A stretch of 64,000 bases of DNA from Robbsia andropogonis (GCF_000970345.1 NZ_LAQU01000011.1:98198-162197); one strand, 5' to 3'; positions 44,910 through 55,599 are shown, numbered from the stretch's first letter. Numbers and translations: made by a program. The notes: generated by a model not told the origin, from the letters alone.

Positions 44910-45455
44910 TCATATCGGTTTTTGTGCCCAGCTGTTACACGGGCCATAGGCATAGCTTGGCGGCGATAGAACGTCCGATACCGCCGCATTGGCCAGATCA
45001 TTCACATACGTTACGCATATCGCATGTTTTCCTGATCCCGCCACACCGAGATACCACCCGGCGAGAATCACTTGTGGCAAGCTTGCAAGATCAGGATCGT
45101 TCGCGCTCAGCGTCTCGTGAAGATTTTCAGCCGTCACGTTATCCCTGGCGATAACGGTGCGCAAAGCGGCGAGCTTCGCGCCAAACCCCGTATCCAGCGC
45201 GGCGAACGCTTTCAAAAGCGCCGCCTGGATGTCAGGATCAAGAGAGGCTTTCCCGGTCAAGAACGTGGAGACGAACGAAAAGTCGTCTGCCACGGTAGAC
45301 GTGGAAGCCGTAGCCGACGCCGCCGCGGCAGCCCCAAATGGCACGCTCGTCACGGCCACTGCTACCGTTGCCAATTTCAAGACACCGCGACGAGACCGGG
45401 ACTTGGCCATGCTGGTCGAATCCTGTTCGGCCGTTTTTTTTCCTGACACATGCAT
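44910..45455 (-). CDS. Tat-exported small (gamma) subunit of the membrane-bound dehydrogenase
   Basis: First gene of the three-gene operon. It has a twin-arginine leader (SRSRRGVLKLATVAV) followed by VPFGAAAAA. The remainder matches the sorbitol/fructose/gluconate dehydrogenase small-subunit family: FVSTFLTGKASLDPDI and near the end VILAGWYLGVAGSGKHAI and SPPSYAYGPCNSWAQKP, core YGPCNSWAQKP. It acts as folding and export chaperone and structural subunit for the flavin subunit. The ATG at 45455 follows AAAGGAACGCGCA. Confidence 0.85.
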   Translation of the reverse strand: MHVSGKKTAEQDSTSMAKSRSRRGVLKLATVAVAVTSVPFGAAAAASATASTSTVADDFSFVSTFLTGKASLDPDIQAALLKAFAALDTGFGAKLAALRTVIARDNVTAENLHETLSANDPDLASLPQVILAGWYLGVAGSGKHAICVTYVNDLANAAVSDVLSPPSYAYGPCNSWAQKPI

Positions 45456-45674
45456 TGCGCGTTCCTTTCTTCGATCGCAACCTCCGCCGCACCGCTGGAT
45501 GGCGGCGGCCCTTCCCTGGCCGGCGAGATTCTACGTGACTTTGCGGTCCATTGTCACAGGGACAGCTAGCGCTGGAAATGAACAGATGCGTTAGCGCGGT
45601 GTTGTCGGAAGAAAGCCACACACGGTACTCACCGTTGCGAGCAATGGGGTTGCGCTCCTAAGCGGCTCATGTCG

Positions 45675-46610
45675 TTACGCAAGCGACGCAGACGTGCTGC
45701 CCAGTAGTTCCGATGGCGGGATGAGAGTGTGCGCAATTTCCTTAGTCAGCCGCATGACGGTCCGGCAGGCCAGCGTGAGTTCGCCGTGGGGCGACATGGC
45801 GAGCGCGATGAATCGTGGTACCGGAGGATCAATCACCATTGCGGATTGGAGCTTGCATTCCTTTGCGGCATTGGCAATTGCATAGGGGCCCAGTAAAGCG
45901 TACATGCCCCCTTCCGCCACAATATGTGACTGAAGGATCAGGGAGTCCGCCTCGACAGCGACATTCAGTGAAACGCCGTGAATGACGCTGAGTTGATCGA
46001 GCCTGTCGCGCCAACTGTTTGGCCTACAAAATGACACCAGCGGCACACCGTCCAGATCGCGAAATGAAATCGTAGGCCGCTTCGTCAGTGGATCGCCAGC
46101 CGCGCCGACCAGATATGTCGCTGTCTCGACAAGATATTCATCGCCGTTCTTCGGCGTTGAACTATGCCTGAAAAGGATCGCAAGATCGACGTTGCCGTTC
46201 TCCAACCACGTTTCCAGAAGGGCACCTTGCCCTTCCCGTACCCGCAGTTGCACTGACGGATAGTGCGCCTTCAGGCGCTGGTACAGTGTGCTGACAAGGG
46301 GGTATGCGGTGGACGGCAAGATTCCGATCCGGACGATGCCGATAGGTTCTCCTGCCGTGGTCCGAATGTCATTTGACAATTGCTCCGTACTGGCGACCCA
46401 GGCGCGTACTCTTGGCGCGATACGTTCGCCCAGCTCCGTCAAAACCACCCCTCTTCCGGTGCGATGAAAAAGGCGGCCTCCGCAATAATGCTCCAGCTCG
46501 ACGATCTGCCGGCTGATATGCGGCTGGCTTGTCTCATAAAACACGGCGGTTTTACTCAAACTGCCGAGTTCCGCCGCATCGATGAATAGCTTCCATGCTG
46601 CATAGTCCAC
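45675..46610 (-). CDS. LysR-family transcriptional regulator
   Basis: About 311 residues. The winged-helix head is AAWKLFIDAAELGSLSKTAV and the recognition part ETSQPHISRQIVELEH, then GGRLFHRTGRGVVLTELG. The GTG at 46610 (GAGG five bases upstream) starts exactly at the head; the upstream ATG frame to 46856 would run into the divergent gene. It is divergent from the DapA-family gene, the usual arrangement of a LysR regulator and its target. The effector domain pocket cannot be read for a ligand. Confidence 0.87.
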   Translation of the reverse strand: MDYAAWKLFIDAAELGSLSKTAVFYETSQPHISRQIVELEHYCGGRLFHRTGRGVVLTELGERIAPRVRAWVASTEQLSNDIRTTAGEPIGIVRIGILPSTAYPLVSTLYQRLKAHYPSVQLRVREGQGALLETWLENGNVDLAILFRHSSTPKNGDEYLVETATYLVGAAGDPLTKRPTISFRDLDGVPLVSFCRPNSWRDRLDQLSVIHGVSLNVAVEADSLILQSHIVAEGGMYALLGPYAIANAAKECKLQSAMVIDPPVPRFIALAMSPHGELTLACRTVMRLTKEIAHTLIPPSELLGSTSASLA

Positions 46611-46803
46611 GCCAACCTCACGATCCGGATATGTGCAAGCAGTATAGCTGAAATGCCCATTTACGCAGTTCCCGCATACGTCGTCGATCCATACACTGAA
46701 ATTCACGCGACGATGCACTCCCCTGAATGCCTCGAACGCGTCGGACACTTTCCGGCACATCCCCGCTGAGAAGCGGATCAATTCCAATCTGGAAGGAGAC
46801 AAC

Positions 46804-47727
46804 ATGAAAGCACTCGATTTGCGCGGCCTCGTCCCGGCACCCGTCACCCCCTTCACACGCGATGGCGCCGTCGATCACGCGGCAATCAAGCGTCTGGGTT
46901 CCTGGCTCGGCAGTATTGAAGGCATCAAGGGGTTAACCGTTCTCGGTCATGCGGGCGAAGGTACATTCCTGACACAGAAAGAACAGGCTGCCGTCATCGA
47001 AAGTTTCGTAAGGTCCGTGGACAACAAGATTCCGGTAATTGCCGGCATCACGCTGGAAGGTACGCAGGTTGCCGCGGAAGAAGCAAAACGCGCCGTCGAA
47101 GCCGGCGCAGCGGCGGGGTTGGTTTATCCGTCCCATGGCTGGCTGCGTTTCGGTTACCAGAAAGGCGCGCCCCAGGACCGATACCGCGCGATCCATGAAG
47201 GAAGCGGCCTGCCCCTCATCTTATTTCAATATCCAGACGCGACCAAGGCGACTTATAACCTTGAGACGCAATTGGAGATCGCCGCGCAGCCTGGCGTCTT
47301 CTCGATGAAGAACGGCGTGCGCAACATGCGCCGCTGGGATACCGAGATTCCCATCATCCGTCGCGAGCGCCCCGAACTTCAAATCCTGACTTGCCACGAT
47401 GAATATCTGTTGCACACGATGTTCGATGTCGATGGTGCCCTCGTCGGCTACGGCGGCTTGGCACCGGAACCACTGCTGGAGTTGATTGCCGCGGGCAAAG
47501 CGAAGGACTACAAAGCCGCTCGCGCGATCCACGATCGCCTCCTTCCCGTCACCCGCAACGTCTATCACCGCGGATCTCACATGGAAGGAACGGTGGCCCT
47601 CAAACACGGCCTCGTTGCGCGCGGCATCCTCGAGCACGCCACGGTGCGCTCGCCGCTGCTGCCGCTTGCCGACGGCGCGGACGTCGATATCGCACAGGCG
47701 CTCCGTTCCGCTGGCTTGATCGACTAA
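46804..47727 (+). CDS. DapA-family (dihydrodipicolinate synthase-like) aldolase
   Basis: This TIM-barrel pyruvate-type Schiff-base lyase has 307 residues. It opens with LRGLVPAPVTPFTRDGAVDH. GHAGEGTFLTQKEQAAVIE is the substrate-carboxylate loop (normally G-T-T-G-E), here G-H-A-G-E. The Schiff-base Lys is in VFSMKNGV, and the Tyr-type proton relay in LFQYPDATK. The altered loop argues against lysine biosynthesis and for a catabolic aldolase or dehydratase of a 2-keto-3-deoxy sugar acid or related acid. GGAAGGAGACAAC precedes the ATG. An MFS gene follows on the same strand after 145 bases. Confidence 0.83.
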   Translation: MKALDLRGLVPAPVTPFTRDGAVDHAAIKRLGSWLGSIEGIKGLTVLGHAGEGTFLTQKEQAAVIESFVRSVDNKIPVIAGITLEGTQVAAEEAKRAVEAGAAAGLVYPSHGWLRFGYQKGAPQDRYRAIHEGSGLPLILFQYPDATKATYNLETQLEIAAQPGVFSMKNGVRNMRRWDTEIPIIRRERPELQILTCHDEYLLHTMFDVDGALVGYGGLAPEPLLELIAAGKAKDYKAARAIHDRLLPVTRNVYHRGSHMEGTVALKHGLVARGILEHATVRSPLLPLADGADVDIAQALRSAGLID

Positions 47728-47872
47728 GCAACCCGGCCGGGACAGTGTCCTGGACCCAGCAAGCCGCACCGCGATCGCGATCCAAGCGCCGCCAATGGCG
47801 GTGCGAACGACACGAACGCGATGCCTCTCAAAATAAAAAGACACAAAAAAATGCAGCAATTCAGGAGACGGC

Positions 47873-49315
47873 ATGAGTACCCCGAAGACTGCGTACGACA
47901 TAAGCGTTGTAGACAGTAACAACGCCGCGCAAGATACAAGCGCGCGGTGGCGCGCCGCACGATTACTATTTCGCTTGGAGAACGTGCCGCATACCCGATG
48001 GCACATGAAGGCGCGCATCATCATGGGTAGCGCAACGCTATTCGACGCATTCGATGCACTGTCGCTCGCATTCGTTCTACCAGTGCTACTAGGACTATGG
48101 CATCTCTCGCCCGCGCAGATCGGATCGCTCATCGCGGCGGGCTATCTCGGACAAGTCGTGGGGGCGCTGCTGTTCGGGTGGCTGGCGGAGCGCATTGGTC
48201 GAGTATCCAGTGCAACGCTCACGGTTGGCATCATGTCCGTCATGAGTGTGGCGTGCGCATTTGCCGGCAATTTCCAGATGTTGTTTGCCCTGCGGTTCGT
48301 ACAGGGTATTGGTGTTGGCGGAGAAGTGCCGATTGCAGCAACGTACATCAATGAGCTGTCGCAGGCGCATGGCCGAGGGCGATTCTTCATTCTCTACGAA
48401 CTCATCTTTCCCTTGGGTTTACTGGCCGCGGCGCAATTGGGGGCATTTCTGGTTCCGCGCTTCGGTTGGGAATACATGTTTCTCGTCGGCGGCATCCCTG
48501 GACTACTCGTGGCATTCTGTATTGCCCGACTCCCGGAGTCACCGCGATGGTTGATCGCTACACGCCGCTATGACAAGGCCGAACGGGTAATCGAACGCCT
48601 TGAGGCAAGTACAACGAAGCGCGCGCTCGATTGCCACGCAAAAAAAACCGACGTGGAGCAACGCGTGGCAAGGCTTGCCATTGATCAGAAAGTGTCGCGA
48701 AAAGCGTCTTGGAGGGAACTTTTTTCATCGTTCTACCGAACGCGCACGATCGTGGTCTGGTTGCTCTGGGCGACATCCTACTTCGTGGCAAATGGCATCA
48801 ATAATTGGCTGCCCAGTCTGTACAAGACCGTCTATCATCTCCCCTTGGAAACGTCGCTCCGAATGGCGTCCATCTCCAACGTGTTGAGTGTGTTCGGCGT
48901 CGTGGCGTGTGCATTACTCATCGATCGGGTGGGACGGCGGCGTTGGGCAATGGGGTGCTTCGCCGTCAGCGGAATATTGCTCGCGGCGCTAGGCATCCTT
49001 GGCGCAGGTACCGCTTGGTCGGTCATGTTGCTCGCGTCTTCCGCTTACGCGGTGATGGCGACGACGACCGTACTCCTCTATCTTTACACGCCTGAAATCT
49101 ATCCGACACGGATGCGGGCGATCGGAACCGGATTTGCAACCTCCTGGTTACGTGCTGCCTCCGCCGCGGCGCCGGCGATTGTAGGGGTTGTATTGATCGA
49201 TAGAGGCATCGCGACCGTTTTTATCCTTTTCGCCCTGGTCTGCGGTGCGGGTCTCCTGGTTTCCATGCGAATGGTGGAGACAACCAATCGCACCCTGGAA
49301 GAAATATCACCTTAA
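47873..49315 (+). CDS. MFS transporter (sugar/aromatic-acid type)
   Basis: A 480-residue carrier with 12 predicted membrane segments. GWLAERIGRVSSATL follows helix 2, ERIEA-type basic residues fill the central loop, and RLPESPRWLI and DRVGRRRWAM mark the half boundaries. PESPRWL and the later YTPEIYPTRMRAIGTG resemble the sugar-porter and SHS/AAHS branches. It is in the same direction as the DapA-family gene, so uptake of that enzyme's precursor is likely. Start context CAGGAGACGGCATG is strong. Confidence 0.85.
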   Translation: MSTPKTAYDISVVDSNNAAQDTSARWRAARLLFRLENVPHTRWHMKARIIMGSATLFDAFDALSLAFVLPVLLGLWHLSPAQIGSLIAAGYLGQVVGALLFGWLAERIGRVSSATLTVGIMSVMSVACAFAGNFQMLFALRFVQGIGVGGEVPIAATYINELSQAHGRGRFFILYELIFPLGLLAAAQLGAFLVPRFGWEYMFLVGGIPGLLVAFCIARLPESPRWLIATRRYDKAERVIERLEASTTKRALDCHAKKTDVEQRVARLAIDQKVSRKASWRELFSSFYRTRTIVVWLLWATSYFVANGINNWLPSLYKTVYHLPLETSLRMASISNVLSVFGVVACALLIDRVGRRRWAMGCFAVSGILLAALGILGAGTAWSVMLLASSAYAVMATTTVLLYLYTPEIYPTRMRAIGTGFATSWLRAASAAAPAIVGVVLIDRGIATVFILFALVCGAGLLVSMRMVETTNRTLEEISP

Positions 49316-49371
49316 TGCGATATGACCGCCACGCGCGGAACGGTGGAACGCCTTCTCCACGTTCATGAACG

Positions 49372-49394
49372 GGCCTGCCCTTGTAAAGCAGGCC
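49372..49394. terminator. Hairpin between convergent MFS and chemoreceptor genes
   Basis: GGCCTGC-N9-GCAGGCC is a perfect 7-bp GC-rich stem in the 106-base gap between convergent genes. It is a likely bidirectional terminator, though without a clear T-run. Confidence 0.4.
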
Positions 49395-49421
49395 AGCACG
49401 CGATTGATCCAAAGGCGCGAT

Positions 49422-50993
49422 TCAGGTAGTCGTCACCTTGAACTTCGCTACGGATTTTCGCAATTCCGAGGCTTGCCCTTCCAGCGAACTCGCAGCCGCT
49501 GCGCTCTCTTCAACCAGCGCCGCGTTTTGCTGCGTTACATCATCCATCTGGTTTACCGCCTGATTGACCTGCTCGATTCCCTGACTTTGCTCCCTCGATG
49601 CGGCGGCGATTTCGCCAATGATGTCTGACACTTGCTTTATCGCCACTCTCACGTTGGCGACTGTATCGCCGACATTCGTCGCCTGTTGGACACCTTCCTG
49701 AATAACCATCACTGAACCGCTGATCAACTCCTTGATCTCTTTGGCCGCCGCCGCCGAACGTTGCGCGAGCGTACGCACTTCGCCGGCCACCACCGCAAAC
49801 CCCCGGCCTTGCTCTCCTGCTCGCGCCGCTTCTACTGCCGCATTCAAAGCCAGGATGTTTGTCTGAAATGCGATGCCTTCAATCACACTTGTGATCTCTG
49901 AAATTTTCCCCGAGCTACTATTGATATGTCCGATCGTCTCCACGAGATTTTGCACCGCATCATGCCCCGCATCGGCCACACCCGTGGCGTTTACGGCAAG
50001 CGTGTTCGCTTGCGACGCATTCTCGGCATTTTGCCTCACCGTTTGGGTAAGCTGAGCCATGCTCGACGCGGTCTCCTCGAGCGAGGCTGCCTGTTGTTCA
50101 GTACGCGTCGAAAGATCAGCGTTACCGCTGGCTATCTGCTGAGAAGCGGTCGCGATATGGTCGCTCGATACCTGGATGCTTCCGACAGTCGCCACGAGCT
50201 TCTGCCGCATCATAGACATGGAATACAGAAGACTAGTACGATCATTCCGCGCAATCGATACCTCTTGCGTAAGATCCCCATCTGCAATACGCTCGACAAT
50301 CGAAGCGGCATAGGCAGGTTCGCCACCAAGCTGGCGCTGGATGCTCTTCGCGATTGCGAACGCGATCCAGACCGCGACGATCAAACTCACCGCACTGAAT
50401 GCGAGTACCACGTTGCGCCCGGTTGCGTATGCATTGTGCGCAACCTCCCCCTCTTGCGCGCCCCGCTCAACTTTGTAGGCCACAAACGTTTTTATCGCAT
50501 CGGTCCATTTATCGATAGCCGGACCCGCCTCTTTCATCAAAAAATCCGGGCCAGCCGGATCATTCGTAAAACCAAGCGCGGCAGCGCGCTCCACGAGAGG
50601 CATTGCCGCTTGCCTAGTCTCGGCCGTCAGCGCGAGAAGCTCTTTCTCCCTGGGCGTGACGCTGGGGTCAGCATCGAACAAATCATGGGCCTGCTTTGCA
50701 GTAACAAGATATGCCGCAATCTTCTGGTCATAGATCGTTTTTTGAAGCTTCATACTCGCTTCGTCTTGTAAGATGATCAGATTACGCATGGCGGCCGATG
50801 CATCCTGCGCGTCGCTCAAACATTGCGAAAGGAGGTCCGTTTCCGCTCCTCCGTAATCAACCACTTTCGTTATGGACGTGTTAACGGCGTATAGCTTCAG
50901 AACGCTGATGCTCGAAATAGCAAGCAATAGGGCAACCATCACACCAAAGCCAATATTCAAGCGAGCGGCGACAGTTAATTTTGAAATTTGCAT
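49422..50993 (-). CDS. Methyl-accepting chemotaxis protein
   Basis: Chemoreceptor of 523 residues. TM1 at ~8-30, a helical periplasmic domain with charged pairs, TM2 at ~195-217 and HAMP beginning [20 protein letters not shown]. The signalling hairpin tip is [20 protein letters not shown]. The QLGGEPAxA HAMP start is shared with the receptor at 53761, so the two belong to one receptor subfamily common in Burkholderiales. No C-terminal pentapeptide. It is transcribed away from the AT-rich region at 51.0-52.2 kb. Confidence 0.92.
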   Translation of the reverse strand: MQISKLTVAARLNIGFGVMVALLLAISSISVLKLYAVNTSITKVVDYGGAETDLLSQCLSDAQDASAAMRNLIILQDEASMKLQKTIYDQKIAAYLVTAKQAHDLFDADPSVTPREKELLALTAETRQAAMPLVERAAALGFTNDPAGPDFLMKEAGPAIDKWTDAIKTFVAYKVERGAQEGEVAHNAYATGRNVVLAFSAVSLIVAVWIAFAIAKSIQRQLGGEPAYAASIVERIADGDLTQEVSIARNDRTSLLYSMSMMRQKLVATVGSIQVSSDHIATASQQIASGNADLSTRTEQQAASLEETASSMAQLTQTVRQNAENASQANTLAVNATGVADAGHDAVQNLVETIGHINSSSGKISEITSVIEGIAFQTNILALNAAVEAARAGEQGRGFAVVAGEVRTLAQRSAAAAKEIKELISGSVMVIQEGVQQATNVGDTVANVRVAIKQVSDIIGEIAAASREQSQGIEQVNQAVNQMDDVTQQNAALVEESAAAASSLEGQASELRKSVAKFKVTTT

Positions 50994-52166
50994 TTATCAT
51001 TCCTTGTTTTATTGCAATCGTTGACAACAGCAGACCGTCACATCACCATTCGGCAAAATACATTACCTTCCAGCACGAATTTATTTAATAAGATAAATCA
51101 AATTCTTTCTCCTTTCCTAGATGAATCGAAAAATAAATCCATCACGCTTACGCCATGTTGACGAACTATATTTCGCAGAAAATGAATTATCAGATCACGA
51201 GTTACGTAAAACGCTCGTACAAGCAAATCATTCAACAAACTCACTATGTATTCATCTTGCGCCGTCTTTTCAAATAGGAATTGCATGCATTGCCTCGTAC
51301 TCATCGTCTTACCCAGGCATCTGTATGAGACATGGATAACGTGATTCCGTACAATAGCGATTTTCCGAGTGCACGAAGGCTACCGCGCATCCGAAAATTT
51401 CTGTGACAAAAGAATGGTGTGCGGGCTTAAGTACAAACCCCCGCTAATAAAACGATGGCGTTCAGCTATTTCTGTGATTACGATGACTGACTCAACATGC
51501 ACGTTCAGAAAAGCCTTCATCGGACGCGTGTGAACGGAAAGAAAAGGAAATTTCATAAAAGCCTTTTTTGAGACGATACCCATAGCATCAGCCCGCACGG
51601 TAACCTTGCAGGTAGTGTGCCGTGCGAATAACAATTCACTGTCTTCTTGCAGTTATATGGATTTTTGCCGTCACGATAAAACATGCCGACCGTCTCAAGC
51701 AAAGGAGGCTGCACGAGAAGAACCGCACCCACTATCCATTATTGGCAATCACTGACAAGATGAGGAAATCGCGACAAAAAAACGACGTCTGACGCCATTA
51801 GATTGATTGCATGTGCGGGACGACTTTATGAACGTGGTGTAAGTTTGCACTAGTGCGAAACAAAGAGCGCTTGAGGTGTAAGAGTCGTTGCATTTCGAAT
51901 ATCGCCGCCTGGTCGATGACTGACAAGACGGTTAATGACGACTGAGCCTAACCGACCACGCTAAGCTGATCGACCACTAGCTATGCAACCGCGATGTATC
52001 GAATACCTTGCCCAATTTCTCTCGCCTGACAAAGCCAGCGACAAGGCATGGCTTGCCCAGACGGGCTGTTAATGAAAACGTGTCTTGGCACACTCTCGAA
52101 TTCCCATTGCAGGCTAGGCATCACATCGATACCTGGCGATTCAACGACTTCACAAGCAACAAACCA
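50994..52166. other. AT-rich 1.17-kb region without a clear gene
   Basis: Base composition drops sharply here compared with the flanks. Frames at 51121-51339, 51380-51634 and 51981-52217 are short, overlap frames on the other strand and have no convincing ribosome sites. The region should contain promoters for the minus-strand receptor and the plus-strand AraC gene. I see no repeat or mobile-element signature. Confidence 0.4.
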
Positions 52167-53123
52167 ATGCATGAACATTATGCTGAAATTCCGTCGGTCC
52201 GATGTCACGATTTCCAAGACGTTGCACAGTTAGCGAAAGGTCTAAGTCACTGGGAGCAATCATTCGATCAAATTAGCGCGGGGCCATTTCTGGGTCGCTT
52301 GCAGGAAATTCAATTCGACGGATTGCAGTTGATACGAGAGCAGATTAACTGCGCAATCCTTAAGCGCAGAGTCACCTTACATGACGTAATGACTTTCTGT
52401 ATTCCGCTGTCTGTTATCGGCGAAGGAAGGTGCGGCCGCGTCACACTGGATGGAAACGGCATCTTCATCTCGCATGGCAAAAAGATACCTGAGTTTCGGA
52501 CCTCACCCGTGCAAGATATCGTCATTGCCGCGATTGATACCAACCTGATCGCTCACATTTGTGACGCGACCAACATCGATTTTTCAGTGACAGCCCCACA
52601 AGTCGCCATACTAGGCGCACAGCGCAAAGCAGAAACCGTTAAATGGCTCACTAATGTATTTTCTCAGGCAATAGCGACAGGCGAACTCCAACAGCACCCA
52701 GGCTTATTGAAAACCCTTCGGGACTCAATTGTTTTGGAAGTTCTTGGATTGTTTAAATCAGCAAGTCGAGCCCTCTACATTGATCCGTCGAAACGTTACA
52801 AAATCATTGAGCAAGTGCGTGAACTAGCGATGTCCGAACGCCAAAGCCCGCTGACTGTTCTTGACGCGTGCCTTGCGGTAGGAACGAGTCGTCGCACGCT
52901 GCAATCGTGTTTTGACGAGATGTTGGGAATCCCGCCTGCCGTCTACGTCCGGATGGCTCGTCTTAACGCGGCACGTCGCGAATTACGACGTTCCGACCCC
53001 GCAACCACATCGGTAACGGACATCGCCACCAAATGGGGATTCTGGCATTTGGGACGTTTTTCCGCGAACTATCGCGATCTTTTTGGCGAGCTTCCCTCTC
53101 ATACCCTTTCCACCTTCTGCTGA
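52167..53123 (+). CDS. AraC-family regulator, EutR-like
   Basis: The sensor half starts with VRCHDFQDVAQLAKGLSHWE, then FDQISAGPFLGRLQEIQFDG and LQLIREQINCAILKR, the EutR-like pattern. The C-terminal HTH reads TVLDACLAVGTSRRTLQSCF and later TSVTDIATKWGFWHLGRFSAN with YRDLFGELPS. I chose the ATG at 52167 (318 residues, family length); the frame extends upstream only to a TTG at 52008, and no strong ribosome site is seen for either. Composition is AT-richer than most of the window. Flanked by two divergent chemoreceptor genes; target unknown. Confidence 0.82.
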   Translation: MHEHYAEIPSVRCHDFQDVAQLAKGLSHWEQSFDQISAGPFLGRLQEIQFDGLQLIREQINCAILKRRVTLHDVMTFCIPLSVIGEGRCGRVTLDGNGIFISHGKKIPEFRTSPVQDIVIAAIDTNLIAHICDATNIDFSVTAPQVAILGAQRKAETVKWLTNVFSQAIATGELQQHPGLLKTLRDSIVLEVLGLFKSASRALYIDPSKRYKIIEQVRELAMSERQSPLTVLDACLAVGTSRRTLQSCFDEMLGIPPAVYVRMARLNAARRELRRSDPATTSVTDIATKWGFWHLGRFSANYRDLFGELPSHTLSTFC

Positions 53124-53686
53124 CGCCAGACTCATTGAAATCTTCACTACTTTTACCATGGAAGCATTGCTGTCAAGATACTTCTCATACTCTGACAGAA
53201 AAATTAACGAAATTCCGATGAATTATTTTGCGCAAGAAAACTACAAACGTAAATTTCCAGTAACTGCAATATTGCGTAGCAATTTTTTCTACGCACGCTC
53301 AAACAACCGTCACACCTGATAATGAATTCCATCCAATAATAACTTATTATTTCTATTGAGTGAATATACATTATTTATTTCACATCGAAATATTTGCAAG
53401 GTTTCTTTCGTTACCATCGAAATGGTGTTGCATAAAATATTAATATATAAATAACATAATTTATAACCTTCTGAAATTAAAATGCAAAATACTCAAGAAT
53501 CTCGAATTTGACGATGCATCCTTTCCGGCGACTGCACCATGATTCGATTGTCTGGATCTCGATTCATAAGCGATTGCGCTCATCTCGTCATTCGACTGAA
53601 TACGTCATTTCAATTGCTTTGGCATGCATTTTCTTGTTTATTTGTGCCCGCGCTCCCTATCGAGGGTAAACATTACAAAATATTCC
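53124..53686. other. AT-rich region upstream of chemoreceptor
   Basis: About 560 bases, very AT-rich in 53320-53480, with only small unsupported frames. It ends at the sigma-28-like promoter of the next gene. Nothing else is recognised. Confidence 0.4.
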
Positions 53687-53713
53687 TAAAGTTTTTTCTG
53701 TGATGATCGTTAT
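53687..53713 (+). promoter_or_regulatory. Sigma-28 (FliA)-like promoter
   Basis: TAAAGTTT, 11 bases, then ATCGTTAT. The -35 is a perfect match to the flagellar sigma-28 element; the -10 keeps the central CG and TTA of GCCGATAA-type boxes. It is 47 bases upstream of a chemoreceptor start, as expected for motility genes. Confidence 0.5.
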
Positions 53714-53760
53714 ACAGCCAAATTGAATAGTCATTTACTATCACCCCGTGGAGAATCGTG

Positions 53761-55392
53761 ATGCAATGGTTTCAAAAGATGACCGTATTTGCACGACTGC
53801 TTACCGGATTTTCGGCGATTCTTTTGTTGCTCTCGCTGCTCGGTGGATTTTCGCTTTATCAGATTTATCAACAAAACAACCACGTTGCCCAGCTACGTGA
53901 TAACTGGTTGCCATCGGTGCGAACCAGCCTGCAAATGGCCGTCCAACTCGCAGACTTGCGCCTCACTGAAGTGCGACTGGTCAATGCGCAAAACGATGGG
54001 GAGTTAAAGCAGGCACGTGAGTCGATTGACTCGAGCATGAGTGAATATCTTTCCGCCGCGAAAGAGTATGAAGCACTCATTTCCGAACCTGGGGAAAAAA
54101 TCGCCTTTGCCGATATTCAAAGACTTACCCCCCAGTACACGGATATGCAGAAACAGTTGATTGCTCTGATGACAGCGGGGCGGCGCGACGACGCCTTGAA
54201 GCTGCTCGACGGTCCTTCCCGTACGACGCGCAACGCGATAAAAAAGGATATTCAAGATATCGTTGCCATTAACGAGGACGGGGCAACACGAGAAGGAGCT
54301 TCGGCGGCACAAGGCTATTCGCGTACAGTCTATTTTGTCATCATCGCTATTGCAGTAGCGTTGGCATTTGGCCTGGGTATTGCGTTAACTATCGCCAGAA
54401 GTTTCGCGAAACAATTGGGCGGCGAGCCAGCGGATGTTGCCGATTTGGCAAGCAACATTGCCGGTGGCAACCTTGCCGTGCCGGTCAACCTGAAGCAAGG
54501 GGATGCAACGAGCCTGCTATATTCACTAGGAACGATGAAGGATCGCTTGACCACGATTGTCAGTGGAATACAGCGCTCAAGTGAGTCTATTTCGGTTGCC
54601 TCCGGACAAATTGCGCAAGGCAATACCGATTTATCGCAGCGCACGGAGGAGCAAGCCGCTTCATTGGAAGAGACTGCGGCAAGCATGGAAGAGCTGACCG
54701 CGACGGTTCGCCAAAACACAGAGAATGCAAAACAAGCCAATTCGCTTGCTGAAAAAGCATCGCACGTTGCAGTACGGGGTGGCACGGCGGTGGCCAACGT
54801 TGTCGAAACAATGGAGGGCATCTCGCATAGCTCGAACCAAGTGGCGAACATCATCAGCGTAATCGAGGGGATATCTTTTCAGACCAATATTCTGGCGTTG
54901 AATGCTGCCGTTGAAGCGGCACGAGCCGGTGATCAGGGTCGGGGCTTCGCGGTGGTTGCCGGAGAGGTGCGAACACTGGCGCAACGTAGCGCCACCGCCG
55001 CGAAGGAAATCAAAGGTTTGATTAGCGATTCCGTCGCGCGCGTATCGGTGGGGACGCAGCAGGTTGCGGATGCCGGCGCCACGATGGCCGAAGTCGTCAA
55101 TGCGGTAAAGCAAGTGACCGATATCATGGCCGAAATTGCTGCCGCCTCATCTGAGCAAAGTAACGGAATCGAACAGGTCAATATCGCCGTCAGCCAGATG
55201 GACGATGTCACGCAACAAAATGCGGCACTCGTCGAGGAGGCCTCGGCAGCAACGCAAGCCATGGCTGCCCAAGCGGTCAGTCTGCGAGAAGCCGTCAGCT
55301 TTTTTAAGGTCGATGCGGTGTCCGAGTCAACGTTGTTCAGGCCATCTCACAGCATGGTTAATACGTTACGAACGCCAGCCCGGTCGTATTAA
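53761..55392 (+). CDS. Methyl-accepting chemotaxis protein
   Basis: Chemoreceptor of 543 residues. TM1 at ~10-32, a four-helix-bundle ligand domain with [22 protein letters not shown]2 at ~192-215, and HAMP beginning [20 protein letters not shown]. The signalling tip reads [20 protein letters not shown]. The NWLPS motif at the start of the periplasmic domain is common in receptors of Burkholderia and Pseudomonas whose ligands are often organic acids. ATG at 53761 (GGAG seven bases upstream) is preferred to the GTG just before it. A sigma-28-like promoter precedes it. Confidence 0.92.
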   Translation: MQWFQKMTVFARLLTGFSAILLLLSLLGGFSLYQIYQQNNHVAQLRDNWLPSVRTSLQMAVQLADLRLTEVRLVNAQNDGELKQARESIDSSMSEYLSAAKEYEALISEPGEKIAFADIQRLTPQYTDMQKQLIALMTAGRRDDALKLLDGPSRTTRNAIKKDIQDIVAINEDGATREGASAAQGYSRTVYFVIIAIAVALAFGLGIALTIARSFAKQLGGEPADVADLASNIAGGNLAVPVNLKQGDATSLLYSLGTMKDRLTTIVSGIQRSSESISVASGQIAQGNTDLSQRTEEQAASLEETAASMEELTATVRQNTENAKQANSLAEKASHVAVRGGTAVANVVETMEGISHSSNQVANIISVIEGISFQTNILALNAAVEAARAGDQGRGFAVVAGEVRTLAQRSATAAKEIKGLISDSVARVSVGTQQVADAGATMAEVVNAVKQVTDIMAEIAAASSEQSNGIEQVNIAVSQMDDVTQQNAALVEEASAATQAMAAQAVSLREAVSFFKVDAVSESTLFRPSHSMVNTLRTPARSY

Positions 55393-55599
55393 TTACTTTC
55401 CGCCACCTGATTTGGAGACGTCGACCGGTAACGCTGATTGGCATTGGCCGGTTATCTTTCTTCGCGAGAGACCGGAGGCGATCCCACATTTTTATGTCTC
55501 ATCCGATATCCGAGTAGGAAATGACGGCCATCCACCAATGAAACCATCGCCCTTTTCATCTCAGATGCGGCCGTTATCGTTGATCGCACCAGCGTAAGG

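Noticed and set aside
51121..51339. 72-codon frame in the AT-rich region
   Set aside because: Overlaps a similar-sized frame on the other strand; stop-poor by chance; no ribosome site.
49422..55392. Composite mobile element bounded by two chemoreceptors
   Set aside because: No transposase, integrase, terminal repeats or target duplications are visible; kept only as a possible inversion or composition anomaly.
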